Shown: positions 1 through 12,711, counted from the first letter of the stretch. The stretch: DNA of 64,000 bases from Watersipora subatra (GCF_963576615.1 NC_088711.1:15547869-15611868); one strand, 5' to 3'. The notes: generated by a model from the sequence alone, not told the origin. Numbers and translations: made by a program.

Positions 1-238
1 TTATTTCTAATACTGTGCTTTATATATAAAAAACTGATAAATAATTATATTAACATAAACATACAATAGATAATAAACAATAGGGGAAACTTTAGATAAA
101 ATATACTTCCATTAAGTTCTTCAACAATTGGGAATATTTCCAACAGTCATACCTACACCAGAATAAGACTTGCCCTACCTCCAACAAGACAACCAATAAA
201 TAATTGAAAGACTTGGTATTATCATAGAGTGCTTTCTA

Positions 239-890
239 TTGCAATATAATTATATTGCAATACTTTATTGCAATATTTTATTGAAATACTTTATATCAAT
301 ACTTTATATCAATACTTTATATCAATACTTTATAGCAATATATTACAGCAATACTTTACAGCAATACTTTACATCAATACTTTATAGCAATACTTTATAT
401 CAATGCTTTATTGCAATACTTTATTGCAATACTTTATAGCAATACTTTATAGCAATAATTTATAGCAATACTTTATTGCAATACTTTCTAGCAATACTTT
501 ATTGCAATACTTTATAGCGATACTTTATTGCAATACTTTACAGCAATACTTTATAACAATACTTTATAGCAATAATTTATAGCAATACTTTATTGCAATA
601 CTTTCTAGCAATACTTTATTGCAATACTTTATAGCGATACTTTATTGCAATACTTTACAGCAATACTTTATAACAATACTTTATAGCAATACTTTATAGC
701 AATACTTTATAGCAATACTTTATATCAATACTTTATAGCAATACCTTATAGCAATACTTTATTGCAATACTTTATATCAATACTTTATAGCAATAATTTA
801 TAGCAATAATTTATAGCAATACTTTATTGCAACACTTTATTGCAACACTTTATAGCAATACTTTATATCAATACTTTATAGCAAACTTGT
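239..890. repeat. 13-bp minisatellite (caatactttatag)
   Basis: About 48 head-to-tail copies of a 13-bp unit, alternating between caatactttatag and caatactttattg variants. Some copies read caataatttatag. The array lies 3' of the last visible exon of the FKRP-like gene, so probably in its next intron. Short open frames here are by-products of the repeat. Confidence 0.9.
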
Positions 891-1133
891 GAAAATTAAC
901 ATGGCAGCATCTAAAAGGTTATTATATTAAAGGTTTCTGCCCGAGGCAGTGTGAGGAGACGTCTGCAACCCCTTCCTGCATCTCCATGTAATTTATATGG
1001 TGTGATTCCGTAGTAATTAAAAATACACTATTTAAAATAGAAAATGTTCCGCTAATGTGGTACGTAGTACAGATTTCAAAGTCAAAATATAGAGTATCGC
1101 TATTCTGTGATGGCTAAAAATTCCAGCAATTAC

Positions 1134-4100
1134 CTCACAGAGAGTAGAGATGGTTTTAATAGACTCGACGTGTTGACGTCGACAACATTGTGAAGCAGCT
1201 ATCCCGACTCCACCCGATAGGGAGCAGCTCGTTTTGGCCTCCTCACAGTCAAAATACATAACTGAACCGTCGTCAAGCCTGACAGTCTCTACCTGTCGGT
1301 TAGTCAAAACTCTGGTGAAGAAACACTGAAAGAGCTGATAGGGAAATGCTCGAGCTTGACAACAAGGTTAACACCATTTATTGCTTACAAAAACTGTTAG
1401 AAACACTCAAATAATAGACACCAGTATTAGAAGGATGCACACTCGAAAAGACTAAAATTTGATCAGAATAAAGAAATGATAAGAGAAACATCCAGCATTA
1501 TGAAAAAAAGTTAATAAAACAATACACAAAGTAGGGTTAAGCGTAAAACAGTGTAAGAACGTACAAGAAACAGACTGGTATGGTGGAACATGAGAGGTGT
1601 GATACTACTGTTATAAACTGTGGAGAGAGATAGCTGAAAACTTCATGAGGAGAGAGTTAGCAACTGTATGATAAGAGAGTTAAAGACTGTATAACAAGAG
1701 AGTTAAAGACTGTATAACAAGAGAGTTAGAGACTGTATAACAAGAGAGTTAAAGACTGTATAACAAGAGAGTTAGAGACTGTATAACAAGAGAGTTAAAG
1801 ACTGTATAACAAGAGAGTTAGAGACTGTATAACAAGAGAGTTAGAGACTGTATAACAAGAGAGCTAAAGAATGTATAACAAGAGAGTTAGAGACTGTATA
1901 ACAAGAGCGTTAAAGACTGTATAACAAGAGAGTTAGAGACTGTATAACAAGAGAGTTAGAGACTGTATAACAAGAGAGCTAAAGAATGTATAACAAGAGA
2001 GTTAGAGACTGTATAACAAGAGCGTTAAAGACTGTATAACAAGAGAGTTAAAGACTGTATAACAAGAGAGTTAGAGACTGTATAACAAGAGAGTTAGAGG
2101 CTGTATAACATGAGAGTTAGACTGTATAATGAGAAAGTTATAAAATATATATTTGTAAAGTTAATAACTGCAAGGCCAGAGGATCACAAACAGTACCACG
2201 TAGGAGAGTTAGTTGCTGGGACTAGTGTTAGGGGAAGAGATGTATGTGAAAGAGATATGGTCAGTGGCTATCATTCTCGATAGCGACTGACCATATCTGA
2301 GAGGTCTCGGCTACCCACTGTTAGGAAAGAAAAATATAGCCCAAATGTTACTTGAGTGTAATTAGTACATATGAAAATTGAGCAGCTTTGACAGAATTGG
2401 TGTTTTTAATTTCTTTGCGACTGCTGAATGTTTTTCATAATCATTGTTCCGTTGAACAACATAGTTTATATTCGTTCAAACAGAAAAGAAGATTGGGTTT
2501 GCCAGTCGCTTTGGCATTCCGTAAATCCTAGTTTTCTTCTCCGACTTTCCGGATCAAGCTCAAGTCACATGGGTGGGCATATTAGAGTTATAAATGTGAG
2601 TGTGACGAATAACCATTTTAGATTTACCATGCAAGTTACATAGAATCAGTTTCAGCCGCTGATTCATGTTTCGTGTGTCCACTACTAAAATAGATAGCGA
2701 GTCATTATACCAAAACATCTATCATTATTACAATGAGTGCATACATAAAAACACGCTGAAATGATGCCGTAATGAGTATTTACCTGCAGAGCTTCAGCGA
2801 GGCCAAGCCAAGCTTGTTTACTGCTAGCCTCCCGACTCTCATCTGTTACAAAAGACATTGAGTCCGGGCATGTTACCAAACCTCGTTTTTGCTCAACCAT
2901 AGAATGAAACCAGATTGCAAAGCCACTGATAGCGCTTACAGATGATGGGAAGGGAAACTACAAGATGTAACAATATAATGTGATTACTCTATATCTATGT
3001 ACATGTACATGTGTAGATAAATCTAAGTGTCTGTTTGTCTGTCGTATTGTTTGTCTGTATTGTGTCTAATTTATAGTAATTGACTAGAATACGCACGCTT
3101 GCAGCACTTGAACTATTAAAACAAAAGGATGTGCCAACTTCCTCAAAAACTACGTTTGCAGTTAAATGCGCCGCGAAAGATCAAGATGTGTAACAATTAT
3201 AAGCATAATTATTCCAAGCCCTAGCAAGGATACTGCATGGTTTAGTGGTAGTGAACTTGGTTTCACACCCGTGCATCCGATTGCGCGGTGTCGATTCCCG
3301 TGAGATGCAATCTTTAGTAAAGATTTAGGCTAGCTTAAGTTACTCAAGTTCATCAGGTAAAGAAACTTAGTCAATGAGAATTACATTATTTGCAACTGTT
3401 TATAAGCTGTTTTAAAACTTGAGCGAATGTGTAGAATAAGAAGCAAGAAATTTTTTTGTTGAACAAACCGTTTTACTTATGCTTTATATTTAAATTATGT
3501 ATTGGCTGGACATACACAGAAATAAACGAACATCTTCATTTTAAAGTTAGAACGGTAAATGTTGTATATGTTGATTAAAAATTAATTTTCTGCACAAAAA
3601 CATTTTTATTACTAGTGCAATGCGGGGCCTTCAACTAGTAAAATACTATATTATACATTGAAATTATGGTTGAAAGGTTATAATCCTAGTGAGTCCTATT
3701 GTTTCATGCAATGGCCTGTAGCATCAAAAATGCTGTTACAAAAGAACACAAATTCAAGTCTGCTTCCGCATACTTCAGATAATTTCACGCTGCAATGTAA
3801 AGGCTGAACACCACAGAGTGAAAAGACTGTAGTAGATACAGTGGTATACAACAGCGAAGCTTCAATGGCATATGACAGCAAATTTGCATGTATTCAGCAG
3901 TTAATGAGATTTGCCATGATTGGCTTGCGATTAGGCTTTAAAATAAAAGCCATTCAAAAATATTCTCATGTACTAGTAAAATCATTCCGATAAACTGAAT
4001 CCCTAAGAACTTCATGACAAGCGTCGTTATACCCAGCCTTTCTTGAAGATACGTGAAAATCTTCAAAGACGTCCTGAAAAGCATCTGTCAAGTATCACAT

Positions 4101-7100
4101 CATGATGGCGATGAGAGTAGCAGAGCGGCTATTAGCATGAGATAGCTCACCATCTGAGTATAAGACTGTAAATTAAATACTACCTCTTTAAAAACCTCAG
4201 TCTTGGTCACAAAGGGTCCGTGTACATGGTGGCAGACGATACACTCTTCCTTCGACATCTCATAACCCTGCTTGTACTCCAGTGTATAGTTGTGCAGGCG
4301 CGACTGCTCGCATCCCTTGGTCCACTGCAAAATAGAGAACTAAAACTAGGTGAACCATACCTCCCGATTAACAGGTAAGACGAAAGGCTATGCCTGTTGG
4401 ATAGGTTGTCATATTATTATTTTATGTGTACATCAGTAAAGCAGTGTATAGCCAACATCCAGCATAAAGCTGCGTTTTACGGCAAATTATAACAACTGTC
4501 TAAATACAATTCATAGCTTTTAATCCTGCTTGTTTTACATCTCCCAATTGCAATTGTACAGGATGTGATGTCACACAGAAAATACATTATTGTGAGTATG
4601 AGTTCAGCCTCTAGTGAAGCCCATCGTGCGATGGCAGGCACTTAGTTCGATTGATTCAATGTTATAACTCATAAAAATGTGTGTCAATATTATTTTTGGC
4701 GCTACCCATCAAGTGTTGAGTCAACTATTCAATTTGGGTTTTCCTCGGTTATTATCAAATATGACATGGGAAATATTATAAGAGTGAAATTAGGCGATAA
4801 AAGTTTTTTGCCTATATAAAAAGCCTCTCATCAGATAGTCAAGCATTGCTCATCGAATAGTCAATTATCACTAGTCAGATTGTCAATTATTGTTCATCAG
4901 ATTGTCGATTATTACTCATCGGATGGTCGATTATTGCTCATCAGGTAGTCGATTATTACTTTTTAGATAGTCAATTATTACTCTTCGGATAGTCGATTAT
5001 TATTCATCGAATATTCGGTCATTACTTTTCGAATAGTCGATTATTACTCATCGAATAGTCGATTATTACTCATCAGAAAGTCGATTATTCCTCATCAGTC
5101 AACTATTATTCTGTGGATAGTCGATTATTATTCATCGGATAGCTGGTTATTACTTTTCGGATAGTCGATTATTACTCATCGAATAATCGATTACTGCTCA
5201 TCAGATAGTCAGTCTATTACTACTTATCAGATAAATTTCACCAACCTTCCCAGAATGGTAGCCACGGACAGCGCTGGCAACTACATGTACGTCTAGATTG
5301 TTGATCTCTCTCACCAGCCTCTCCAGACGGTCAAACTGGGTGAAGTGTACAGCTTCCCTTCCTATGTACACATACTTGCTTGTGACCTTTGCTATAAGCT
5401 GCCTCCACACATCTGCCTCTGCTTTGCTATTAAACAAGGCAGTCATAACTAAACAGCTCTAGCAGGCTAGAGGAAAAAACTGCCCATCCACTGGTTCTAA
5501 AATTTAAAGAGTGAGCAACTCCAAGTAAAAATGCAATAAACAAAAAAGTACACTGACAAACTTCATGTTTATGGGTGGCTACAAAGTAATATTGCGAGAA
5601 AAAAATAAAAGCGAAAATGGCTTCTTGTACATAAATGACAGAAAGGAATCTTTGTAGAGTTGAAATGTGGTACAAAAAACACTAGTTTAGTTAAAAGCAG
5701 CGCTGAAGTACCTGCTATTAAATGTCACCAAAGTCGTGTGGTCACTACTAGGTACAGTTATAGATGAGTTATGTGGAAGAGCGACCAAAACTTTAATCCC
5801 TGGATAAAACTTTTGAACGGAAGCAAGGAGCTGTGGGACCCTGAGGAGGTTCTCCTGAGAATAGCCAACACAATTATAGGTGAGAGTGAGCAGGGAGCTA
5901 AACATGGGCACTCCTGTACAATTCTCCATGTTGAAACCTGCGAAACGGTTCAAACAGGAAGTTCACACAACAATGCAAATCCTCTCTCCAACCAGTGTTT
6001 GCATCACTGATGCGTCTCCTAAAAATATCAATATGTTAGCCTCTTGTACATACCTATTCAATCAACATATTCAAAAAACACCAAAAAAATCTCTTAAAAC
6101 TTAAGAATAATTGAAATACTAAGGCTAATATGTTTAAATTATTTCTAAAACAGATAAAAAACAATATTGATAGTATACACAGGTACAATACATACAGGTG
6201 CAGTGTACACGTACAGTATACACACATACAGTATACAAAGGTACAGTATACAAAGGTACAGTATACAAAGGTACAGTATACAAAGGTACAGTACACACCG
6301 GTACAGTATACACCGGTACAGTACACACCGGTACAGTACACACCGGTACAGTATACACCGGTACAGTATACACCGGTACAGTATACACCGGTACAGTATA
6401 CACCGGTACAGTATACCGGTACAATATACACCGGTACAAGCTCGATGAAGACCAACCTTTATAGAAGTAAGGATAATCGCCATCTAATTGGTCATAAGCG
6501 TATGGTTCTGGGCATACATCAGGTTTGACCTCTGTTTTGGAAACTTTCTTCTCAGCTTTATCAGTCAATATAGAGATGGGCATATTTTTAATCTATCGAT
6601 ATACATGTTAGCGTTAGCGAATTGGCAGATATTGACAAGCCATGCGGGATGCATTATACAACTGGATGGCAAGCAAACTTTCATTCTTTGACTCTAAAAA
6701 TTAATAAAGCAAGTAGAGCAATTCTGTAAAATCTCATTTCGGGAAAAAATAGAACGTGTTTAGAAATATAGGTTGTTGATAGGAGCGAAAGGATAACAAA
6801 AGGTGAAAAACAGTGATGCAATGTACAACAATCAAATATGAATAGTTTGACCTCTACATATCAAGCTATTTCATTTCAAGATTTAATCCATTTTTCAAAA
6901 TCATTGCATCTCATGGCAAATATATCTCTTGTGAAAACACGGTATTTTATTTATGGCATTTATTATCATAGTATTTTATTTCAAGTGGTTCGAAATCCAA
7001 AAAACCTATCAATAAATACTTTAGGTAATAATACATAGTATACACTTAGCTGCAATATATAATATCAAATAGAAATTATATATAAAATCTACAAAATGTA

Positions 7101-8913
7101 TACAGTATAATATAAATATATATTATACTATATAAAAACTAGTAAAAACTAAACCAATAAAGTAGCCATAATAAATAAAAAGGAGCAAATTGTAATTTTA
7201 CCATAGAGAAACCGAAATGTGAATGTAGGTTTGGTGAAGTGTAGATTCGGAAGCAGAGGAAGCGATCGAAATATGTACTAACAAATTCAACTTTCCTGAA
7301 CCTTCAGCTTTCTCTGCTATAATCTGTCCAACGTTGCTATTATAACGGATGATAGATAATGTGACTCAGAAATTAAAATTAGAATAGGAATCACAAAAGA
7401 TGCCATTCAGAAATTGGGAAAGCTAATGAAAGACAAGAAGATGTCTATGGACACCAAGCTAAGAGCGATGAATTGTTAAAGTATACGCCATCGTAACATA
7501 TGGCAGTGAGCGTTGGACAATTTCAACTCAGATGGAAGAAAGAATGGAAGCAGTAGAAGTATGTTTTAAAAGGTGAATGTTTAGCATATCTTAGACAGAT
7601 CCCATAACAAATATGGGAGTATTAAGAGAATTAGAGAAGAAAATAAACTTGATCAAACCATCAGGAAAAGACAGCTGGAGTATTTGGGCACATAATACAA
7701 AGGGAGAGTCTAGAGAACTTGACGGTAACTGGAAGAATTGAAGGAAAATGGAGCCGGGGCAGACAGCCGCTGACATATTTAGGAAACCTAAGCAAATGGA
7801 TGCCGGCTGACGTACCAGGAGACAGAGAACGGAGATATCAGAGCAAGCATTGTTAAAAAGAACAAGAGATGGGAAGTTGTGGATAACCATGATCACCCAC
7901 ATCCTCACAGGACATGGCACTTAGAGAGAGAGAGCGATAATCAGACCATCAGTTTGAAGCCAGGGTTGGAGGCAGTGATAAAAGACCGCTTTGCACAGGT
8001 CTGGAACTCACAACACTCAGCTCACTATCACAACACTCTAACACTTGCACTAACTGATCTCCTTCCAGTATTTCAGAATAATTGTGTGAATACTTATTTT
8101 TTTGTGTTTCATTGGCATACCTGCGATTTCCAATGGTACAGTAGACTGATTAGGTACTACTAACGTAGTAAACCTACATAGGAATGCTATGTTCACATTA
8201 CAAGTAAATGGACCAATTGCAGAAGATTGACAGTGCTTCTGTTATAGCTGGCTTCTTCTGCTAAGCCTTTAATCTCCAGTCTAATAATTTTAAAGTGTAA
8301 AAATCAAATGACAGAAATGAAGGTTTGATTCAAAAGCTTGAATTTGCTGGTTTAAACAAATTGAAAAAATGGTCGGTAATTTAGACAGTAACTCAACTTA
8401 CATGAGAGATGACTGCTTGAATCGGAACCGGTACGGCACCCAAAGGTGATGCAACTCCAGTATTTTCTAGGCTGTTCAAAACTAATGTAAGTTTTTCAGA
8501 TACTTTCTGTTTCATCTCCTCATTCATCACATTATGTTTCATAGGACCCAAGTTGCTGTAAACCATGAAATACATCTAGATATAAAGCATTATTTAAAGT
8601 ATTGTAAAACCAAAATATGTATATTATTTACAAAAACCACATAAAAAATCTATAAAATAGGTCCTTGAAATATCATGCAATCTATTTTCTTCTATTACAA
8701 ACTAATAAAAAGGATGCAAATGCATAACAGGTGAGCAGCAGTCGGCAGCAATAAAAGTCAGGATTCAACAGGCTCTTCAGCATAGTAAACATTAGTATAA
8801 GAGTTGTCCAACCTCGTCATGGGCAGAACAGCCTTGAGCATCCAACAAGTTCCAAATACTAAGACTAGGATCACCAGCCATCTCATAAAGGTCATACTCA
8901 CTCCATGTTGCAT
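1134..8913 (-). CDS. FKRP-like (LicD/fukutin-related) glycosylation protein, partial, 9 exons
   Basis: Coding exons on the minus strand, 5' to 3': 8913-8813, 8555-8402, 6592-6457, 6018-5993, 5854-5712, 5426-5246, 4324-4184, 2957-2784, 1292-1134. All have AG/GT edges and matching phases, giving about 405 residues. The protein starts MQHGVSMTFMRWLVILVLVF, a type II signal anchor, followed by a variable stem. The middle resembles the glycosyltransferase-like half of fukutin-related proteins: YPGIKVLVAL, then YVYIGREAVHF, then GCEQSRLHNYTLEYKQGY, then a cysteine pair (EECIVC) and GPFVTKTEVF. The last exon has LDDGSVMYFDC and a CC motif, which in the family precede the LicD ribitol-phosphate transferase domain. 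That catalytic part is not in the window and should lie left of position 1. The family transfers ribitol-5-phosphate to alpha-dystroglycan glycans in the Golgi. The family call rests on remembered similarity. The first donor (GTTGGA), exon 6592-6457 and the 26-nt exon 6018-5993 are the least certain parts. Confidence 0.62.
1640..2135. repeat. 23-bp minisatellite in an FKRP-like intron
   Basis: About 20 copies of a 23-bp unit built on gagagttaaagactgtataa followed by caa, with gagagttagagactg, gagcgttaaag and gagctaaagaatg variants. The variant order repeats in part (about 1840-1930 against 1950-2040), which suggests block duplication within the array. It lies between exons 2957-2784 and 1292-1134. 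Confidence 0.9.
2253..2298. repeat. Near-perfect inverted repeat (hairpin)
   Basis: The 19-base arm AGATATGGTCAGTGGCTAT faces ATAGCGACTGACCATATCT across the 8-base loop cattctcg, with one mismatch. It is intronic in the FKRP-like gene. Confidence 0.85.
3228..3638 (+). mobile_element. SINE/Helitron-like element with a tRNA-like cassette
   Basis: The segment 3228-3310 has a tRNA-like layout: an A-box-like tggtttagtggtagtg and, after about 40 bases, a B-box-like ggtgtcgattcccg, followed by gagatgca. The distal part (about 3548-3638) resembles the tail of the element ending at 12711 and finishes with gcaatgcggggccttcaacta then g, a CTAG end next to T as in Helitrons. Class is uncertain. Confidence 0.5.
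4840..5215. repeat. 21-bp minisatellite in an FKRP-like intron
   Basis: About 18 copies of a 21-bp unit around tagtcgattattactcatc, many imperfect (tagtcaattattactct, tagtcgattattattcat). It ends some 30 bases before exon edge 5246, next to its 5' splice site (minus strand). Confidence 0.85.
6190..6440. repeat. 15-bp palindrome-rich minisatellite
   Basis: About 16 copies of a 15-bp unit: gtacagtatacaaag in the first part, gtacagtatacaccg in the rest. The second form contains the palindrome taccggta at unit junctions. The array starts about 16 bases beyond the 5' splice site of the exon at 6592-6457 (minus strand). Because 15 is a multiple of three, several frames stay open on both strands; none is a gene. 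Confidence 0.9.
7371..7934 (+). pseudogene. Decayed LINE 3' end (RTE-like)
   Basis: Reading on the plus strand through several frames gives the C-terminal region of a LINE reverse transcriptase: a YGSERWT-like stretch near 7500, conserved 'EAVE...RR' spacing, LGH near 7690 and GRQPLTY near 7765. The last frame ends near 7925 with ITHILTGHGT and a stop, the typical end of RTE-type ORFs. Frameshifts and stops break the frame, and the endonuclease and most of the RT are missing, so this is a 5'-truncated dead copy upstream of FKRP-like exon 6592-6457. Confidence 0.6.
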
Positions 8914-9047
8914 GGTAATTGTGTTAGAAACTATCTGTGAATAAACATATAGCTCGGTAAGAATCTAAAAATGCTGTGAAGCTTGCTTATTAATCAAAAA
9001 AATAACTACAAGCCACGAAGTATAGCGATAGTTTAAATAATAAATAT

Positions 9048-9163
9048 ACCGCAAGTCCTCATGCTCAAGCCGCACGGCTTGCGCTCAAGCCGCGGCCTAT
9101 GACCTTGAACCAGAAGCCGCGCCCAATGACAAGCCGCGCGGCTTGAGCATAAGGACTTACGGT
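9048..9163. mobile_element. Short GC-rich palindromic MITE
   Basis: The left arm begins ccgcaagtcctcatgctcaa and the right arm is its inverse (ttgagcataaggacttacgg), with about 3 mismatches over 33 bases per arm. The centre repeats caagccgc(g)cggcttg palindromes. The 116-bp block is far more GC-rich than its surroundings. No clear target duplication was found. Confidence 0.6.
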
Positions 9164-9471
9164 GCACTAAAGCAAAATTTAAGCGCCGACTATCTCATTA
9201 GGAGTTATCATCTCATGGTTAATTCATGCGAATCTGTTAGAACCTCAATTACTAATGGTGAAAAAAATAAAAGGCTAACACCTCACACTTTCACTTTTGA
9301 CGTGGCTTGAATAAGTTCCTCACTTGACATTTTCTCACGAATTTAAGCTTTGCCTATGTTTAATCTAAGGCGAATATAAAGCTAGTCTAGAATATGCGTG
9401 CGTACATAAATTCTTGCGAAAAAAGGTGAACAAATGCAGTGCTTCACCTGATGCTTCTCACAAATATCTTT

Positions 9472-9727
9472 AAAGGTTGACTTGCAATGAAATTCACATT
9501 ACAATTATTTGGTATCAAAAGATTCACCATGTCTTACTCTGTTGTGTTGTAGGTGCCAAATATGTGGAAATGTGATTACAAGCTCTTAAAAGCTCAAAAA
9601 CGAAAAGCGGCCGTAGATTGGAATCTCTTTATTTCGATGACGTAACCACGAAATTTGGTTATCGTCTCGTCACATATGTTCTCACGTGAATTGAAAGGCT
9701 AATACAAAGCTCAATATAAAACTTCTC
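9472..9727 (+). mobile_element. Copy of a foldback/MITE family (related to 36634-37475)
   Basis: The segment starts aggttgacttgcaatgaaat and matches the left arm at 36634 (caccatgtcttactctgttg). It then continues through gccgtagattgg, tttcgatgacgt and ttctcacgtgaattgaaagg, which match the reverse complement of about 37255-37390. It is bracketed by the 11-base direct repeat atatctttaaa (9464-9474 and 9728-9738), a possible target duplication. Confidence 0.6.
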
Positions 9728-10320
9728 ATATCTTTAAACAAAAGATTGATGATTGAGGAAAAACTTAGTCTGATTTATGATACACTAAACACAGGTTTGC
9801 ATGAATGTTGCAGAAAACTCAGTGTTGGTATTTCATAGACATATGGACATGGACCAATAGAGCCAAGGTCCATGAGTATTATTTTATAGATTAAACAACA
9901 ACAAAACTGAAACAAATGTAAAAAAAATTGTTTTAGTCATGAAAAAAGTTTTTAAGAGATGCTGATGCTAGTTGATTTGAAGCGAATGTTCACTTTTTTT
10001 ATCCGTAACATTTCAACCACCAATGCTTGTTGTTCTTAGATTGGGCAATAATGAAATACAATTTTGTTTTGCCGTCAGGATAAATTGAAGTAACAAAAAT
10101 TTGAACAATATTATGACTACTTTTTTTAACGATCAGGATTTTTTTGCTGCTCACTAGTAAGCAAAGACCTCATAATTATAAGATATAAGATTATAAGATA
10201 TATAAGATATACATTATAAGATAAAATAAGTATAATAAAAATAAGTTATCTCGTAAGCAGTTTCCACAAAACGTCAACTTTGCGTGTCTATTTATTGATT
10301 AAAAAATTATTCGAAAAAGA

Positions 10321-11530
10321 ATGGAAAACCATTTTATAAAATCTACTATCATTTCTGTATTGTATTATAAAATATATCCAACCTCCAAATATCAACCCCA
10401 ATATGCAGGCGATTGTTCAGTTATCTGCTCAAGACCAAATGAAGACCTACTATATCAAACAACGGAAAGTAACTGCATGAAGCTCACGCACTGGCTAGAA
10501 CAATGGAGCAAGATAGCAAACTGTTCCAAGACAGATACAATTTGGTTCAACCGCAACCCAAAACAAACTTCAAGTCAGCGAAGAAAACCTACACTAACAA
10601 TTCAAACAAAGTTTGAGGTCTAACCCTAACCCTAAGTTAAAATTCAACACACAAAGAGATGAAACAAAAGCGATATTGGCCAAAAAATAGAGACTACTTC
10701 TTCCATTCGTCAAATGCAGGGTTAAAGCCATACTATTCTAAAAAGATACTAGACTCAACCATAATACCCAAAGTATTTTACAATAGTTATATATGGGTCC
10801 AAAAGGCTGGCATTTCTCTCCATAGCTGTTTGAAAGCCATACTGAGAGCAAAGACTAACCCCTCGACGGGAGCGCACTACTACGTCACAAACACACCTAC
10901 AGCTGAGTCTCTAAGCTCCAGAGACATATACACATACTATACAATGGCAATAGAACAGAGCTATCTCGTAAAAACTTTGTTATCTACAAAAAGCAAACTT
11001 TAGAAGAAGACACACTCTCACATTGTAAACCTAAATAGTTGAAACACAACTATAGCAGATATGACAGCAAGTCGTTTTACAAAATCCTCTATACAAAAAC
11101 AACTGAATAATGATCGGCAACGCCGATGGAGAACTCATCTGATAGCAGGACACTGCTCCATTATTTATTAAAGGACCTAGAAGCAGAACAGCTGGAGAAA
11201 AACCCAATTCCACTTTTATTACTAAGAAGACAAATATCAATTTTAACCGGTCTCTTCACAGGTGCACAACCTTACAATATCACCTATATAAACTCAATTT
11301 AACATTTACACCAACACGCACATCCCTGGATGAGGACGAAACAGTACACCATTACCTATTATACAGATGCTGAAATTACACCAAGCTAAGAAAGAAAAGA
11401 TTCCCTGACACTCACAACTATCAACATCTGCTTGAATTTATACAAGAAAGCAGCGATTCAATTGAAAACTTAATTAACCCACTGCAGATAGACCATAAAG
11501 GTGAACATCGTTGATACTCACACAGACAGA
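10321..11530 (+). pseudogene. Decayed non-LTR retrotransposon (LINE) fragment
   Basis: The first open stretch contains QYAGDCSVICS, a degenerate form of the YADD catalytic box of reverse transcriptase. It is followed by LTHWLEQWSKIANCSKTDTI, the thumb-proximal pattern seen in jockey/CR1-like LINEs ('L..W...W.....KT..I.F.R'). The next stretch (about 10659-11003) has ILRAKTNPSTGAHY, resembling post-RT sequence. Frames change several times and no endonuclease is seen. A 15-base taaccctaaccctaa run lies at 10621-10635. Clade is not assigned. Confidence 0.5.
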
Positions 11531-11730
11531 TGATACAGACCATGTTATAGTCATCCAATTATTAATTAACCATTGATCTTGCCACAATCAATACTCATAG
11601 AGAATCTAGTCTTCAGACATGAACACTTGTATATAGTGTCAATCAATTTATTGTTGTATAAGTTATCCCGCATAACTTATTTAAAGTCATTCTCCCATGT
11701 AAATCTTCTTTTAAATTTTTACGCAAATAA

Positions 11731-12711
11731 TCTATATATATATAAATCTCAAAGTTTGTGTGTTTGTGTGTAGTCCGGTGTGTAGTTCGGTATGTACAGC
11801 TATAATTATTAAAATCTTAGAATTAAAAGCTCACATTTTGCTGGATTTGAACTTACGATGATCGCAACCGCAACCAACTGTCTAGCCACGAGTCTACGAA
11901 TGCTCTTACAATTCACAGCTTTTACGATATACTGTATACACCCTTTTCTCTATTGCTCGCGCTAAATGACGTATTAATTAAAACTCTATGAACTCTATAA
12001 AACACGAGGCTTTTCCGTGTTTTCGTGAACTTCTATTTCCGGTTTTTTGTAAGGTTCAATTGCTAAATCGCAGTCAAGGCTAATTTTTTTCACTCGAACA
12101 ATTGTATTATCTCAAGTAGGAACAGCCTCTACATTCTCTCTCCATTCGGCCAAACAAAGACAGTCCGATATCTCATTTTTATATTTGTACTAGTATTGAG
12201 GGGTGCTAGTATCATCATATTCAAAGTTTTGATGGATAGCTTATGCTGGAACAGTAACCTTTTTTATACACACATACTTCTATGCACGAATTGTTATTAT
12301 TAATTCAACATATTCAGGATTTTTATTTTGTTTTTTCAGTTCGTATTAATTGTATCATTACCAAATCATCTTTTATTGTAATCGTAGCAAAACTGACTTA
12401 ATTTAGCTATTACTTGCTAATTCTTTCATACTTACACTTAAACCCTTTTATAGTTGCTTTATTCTGTTTCTTAATTTATTTGACCTGCACGAAACATTTT
12501 CCTCACGATATGAAGTTTGAAAGTTACAGTCGTTTGACAAAGTTGGAAAACCTTTACAGTTGTTTATATTTTTTCTCTTAATTTATTTAAACTGCACAAA
12601 AGACTTTTCTAATGATATGAAGTTTGAAAGTTAGAATGGTAACTGTTGCTATATGTTAAATGAAAATAAAATTTCTGTGCAAAGACTTTTATTACCCAGG
12701 CATTCAACTAG
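11731..12711. mobile_element. Helitron-like non-autonomous element, copy A
   Basis: The element begins A|TCTATATATATATAAATC and ends cattcaactag|T, matching the Helitron 5'-TC and CTAG-3' pattern with A/T insertion. An antisense tRNA-like cassette (tgctggatttgaactt near 11840) lies close to the 5' end. The 3' part contains an internal duplication around gatatgaagtttgaaagtta (about 12508 and 12616). No protein is encoded. Confidence 0.45.

Noticed and set aside
890-970. A further FKRP-like exon (minus strand, EGVADVSSHCLG)
   Set aside because: It follows an AG but does not resemble the expected start of the LicD domain and soon hits a stop.
4840-5215. Possible CRISPR-like repeat-spacer pattern
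   Set aside because: Units are contiguous 21-mers without spacers, in a eukaryotic intron. The same holds for all other arrays in the window.
6054-6583. Open frames in the 15-bp array extending into flanking DNA
   Set aside because: Only the part next to it (6592-6457, minus) behaves as an exon, with an acceptor, a donor and fitting phase. The array itself is intronic.
10621-10635. Telomere-like taaccctaaccctaa
   Set aside because: Only about two and a half units inside a decayed LINE; too short to be an interstitial telomere.
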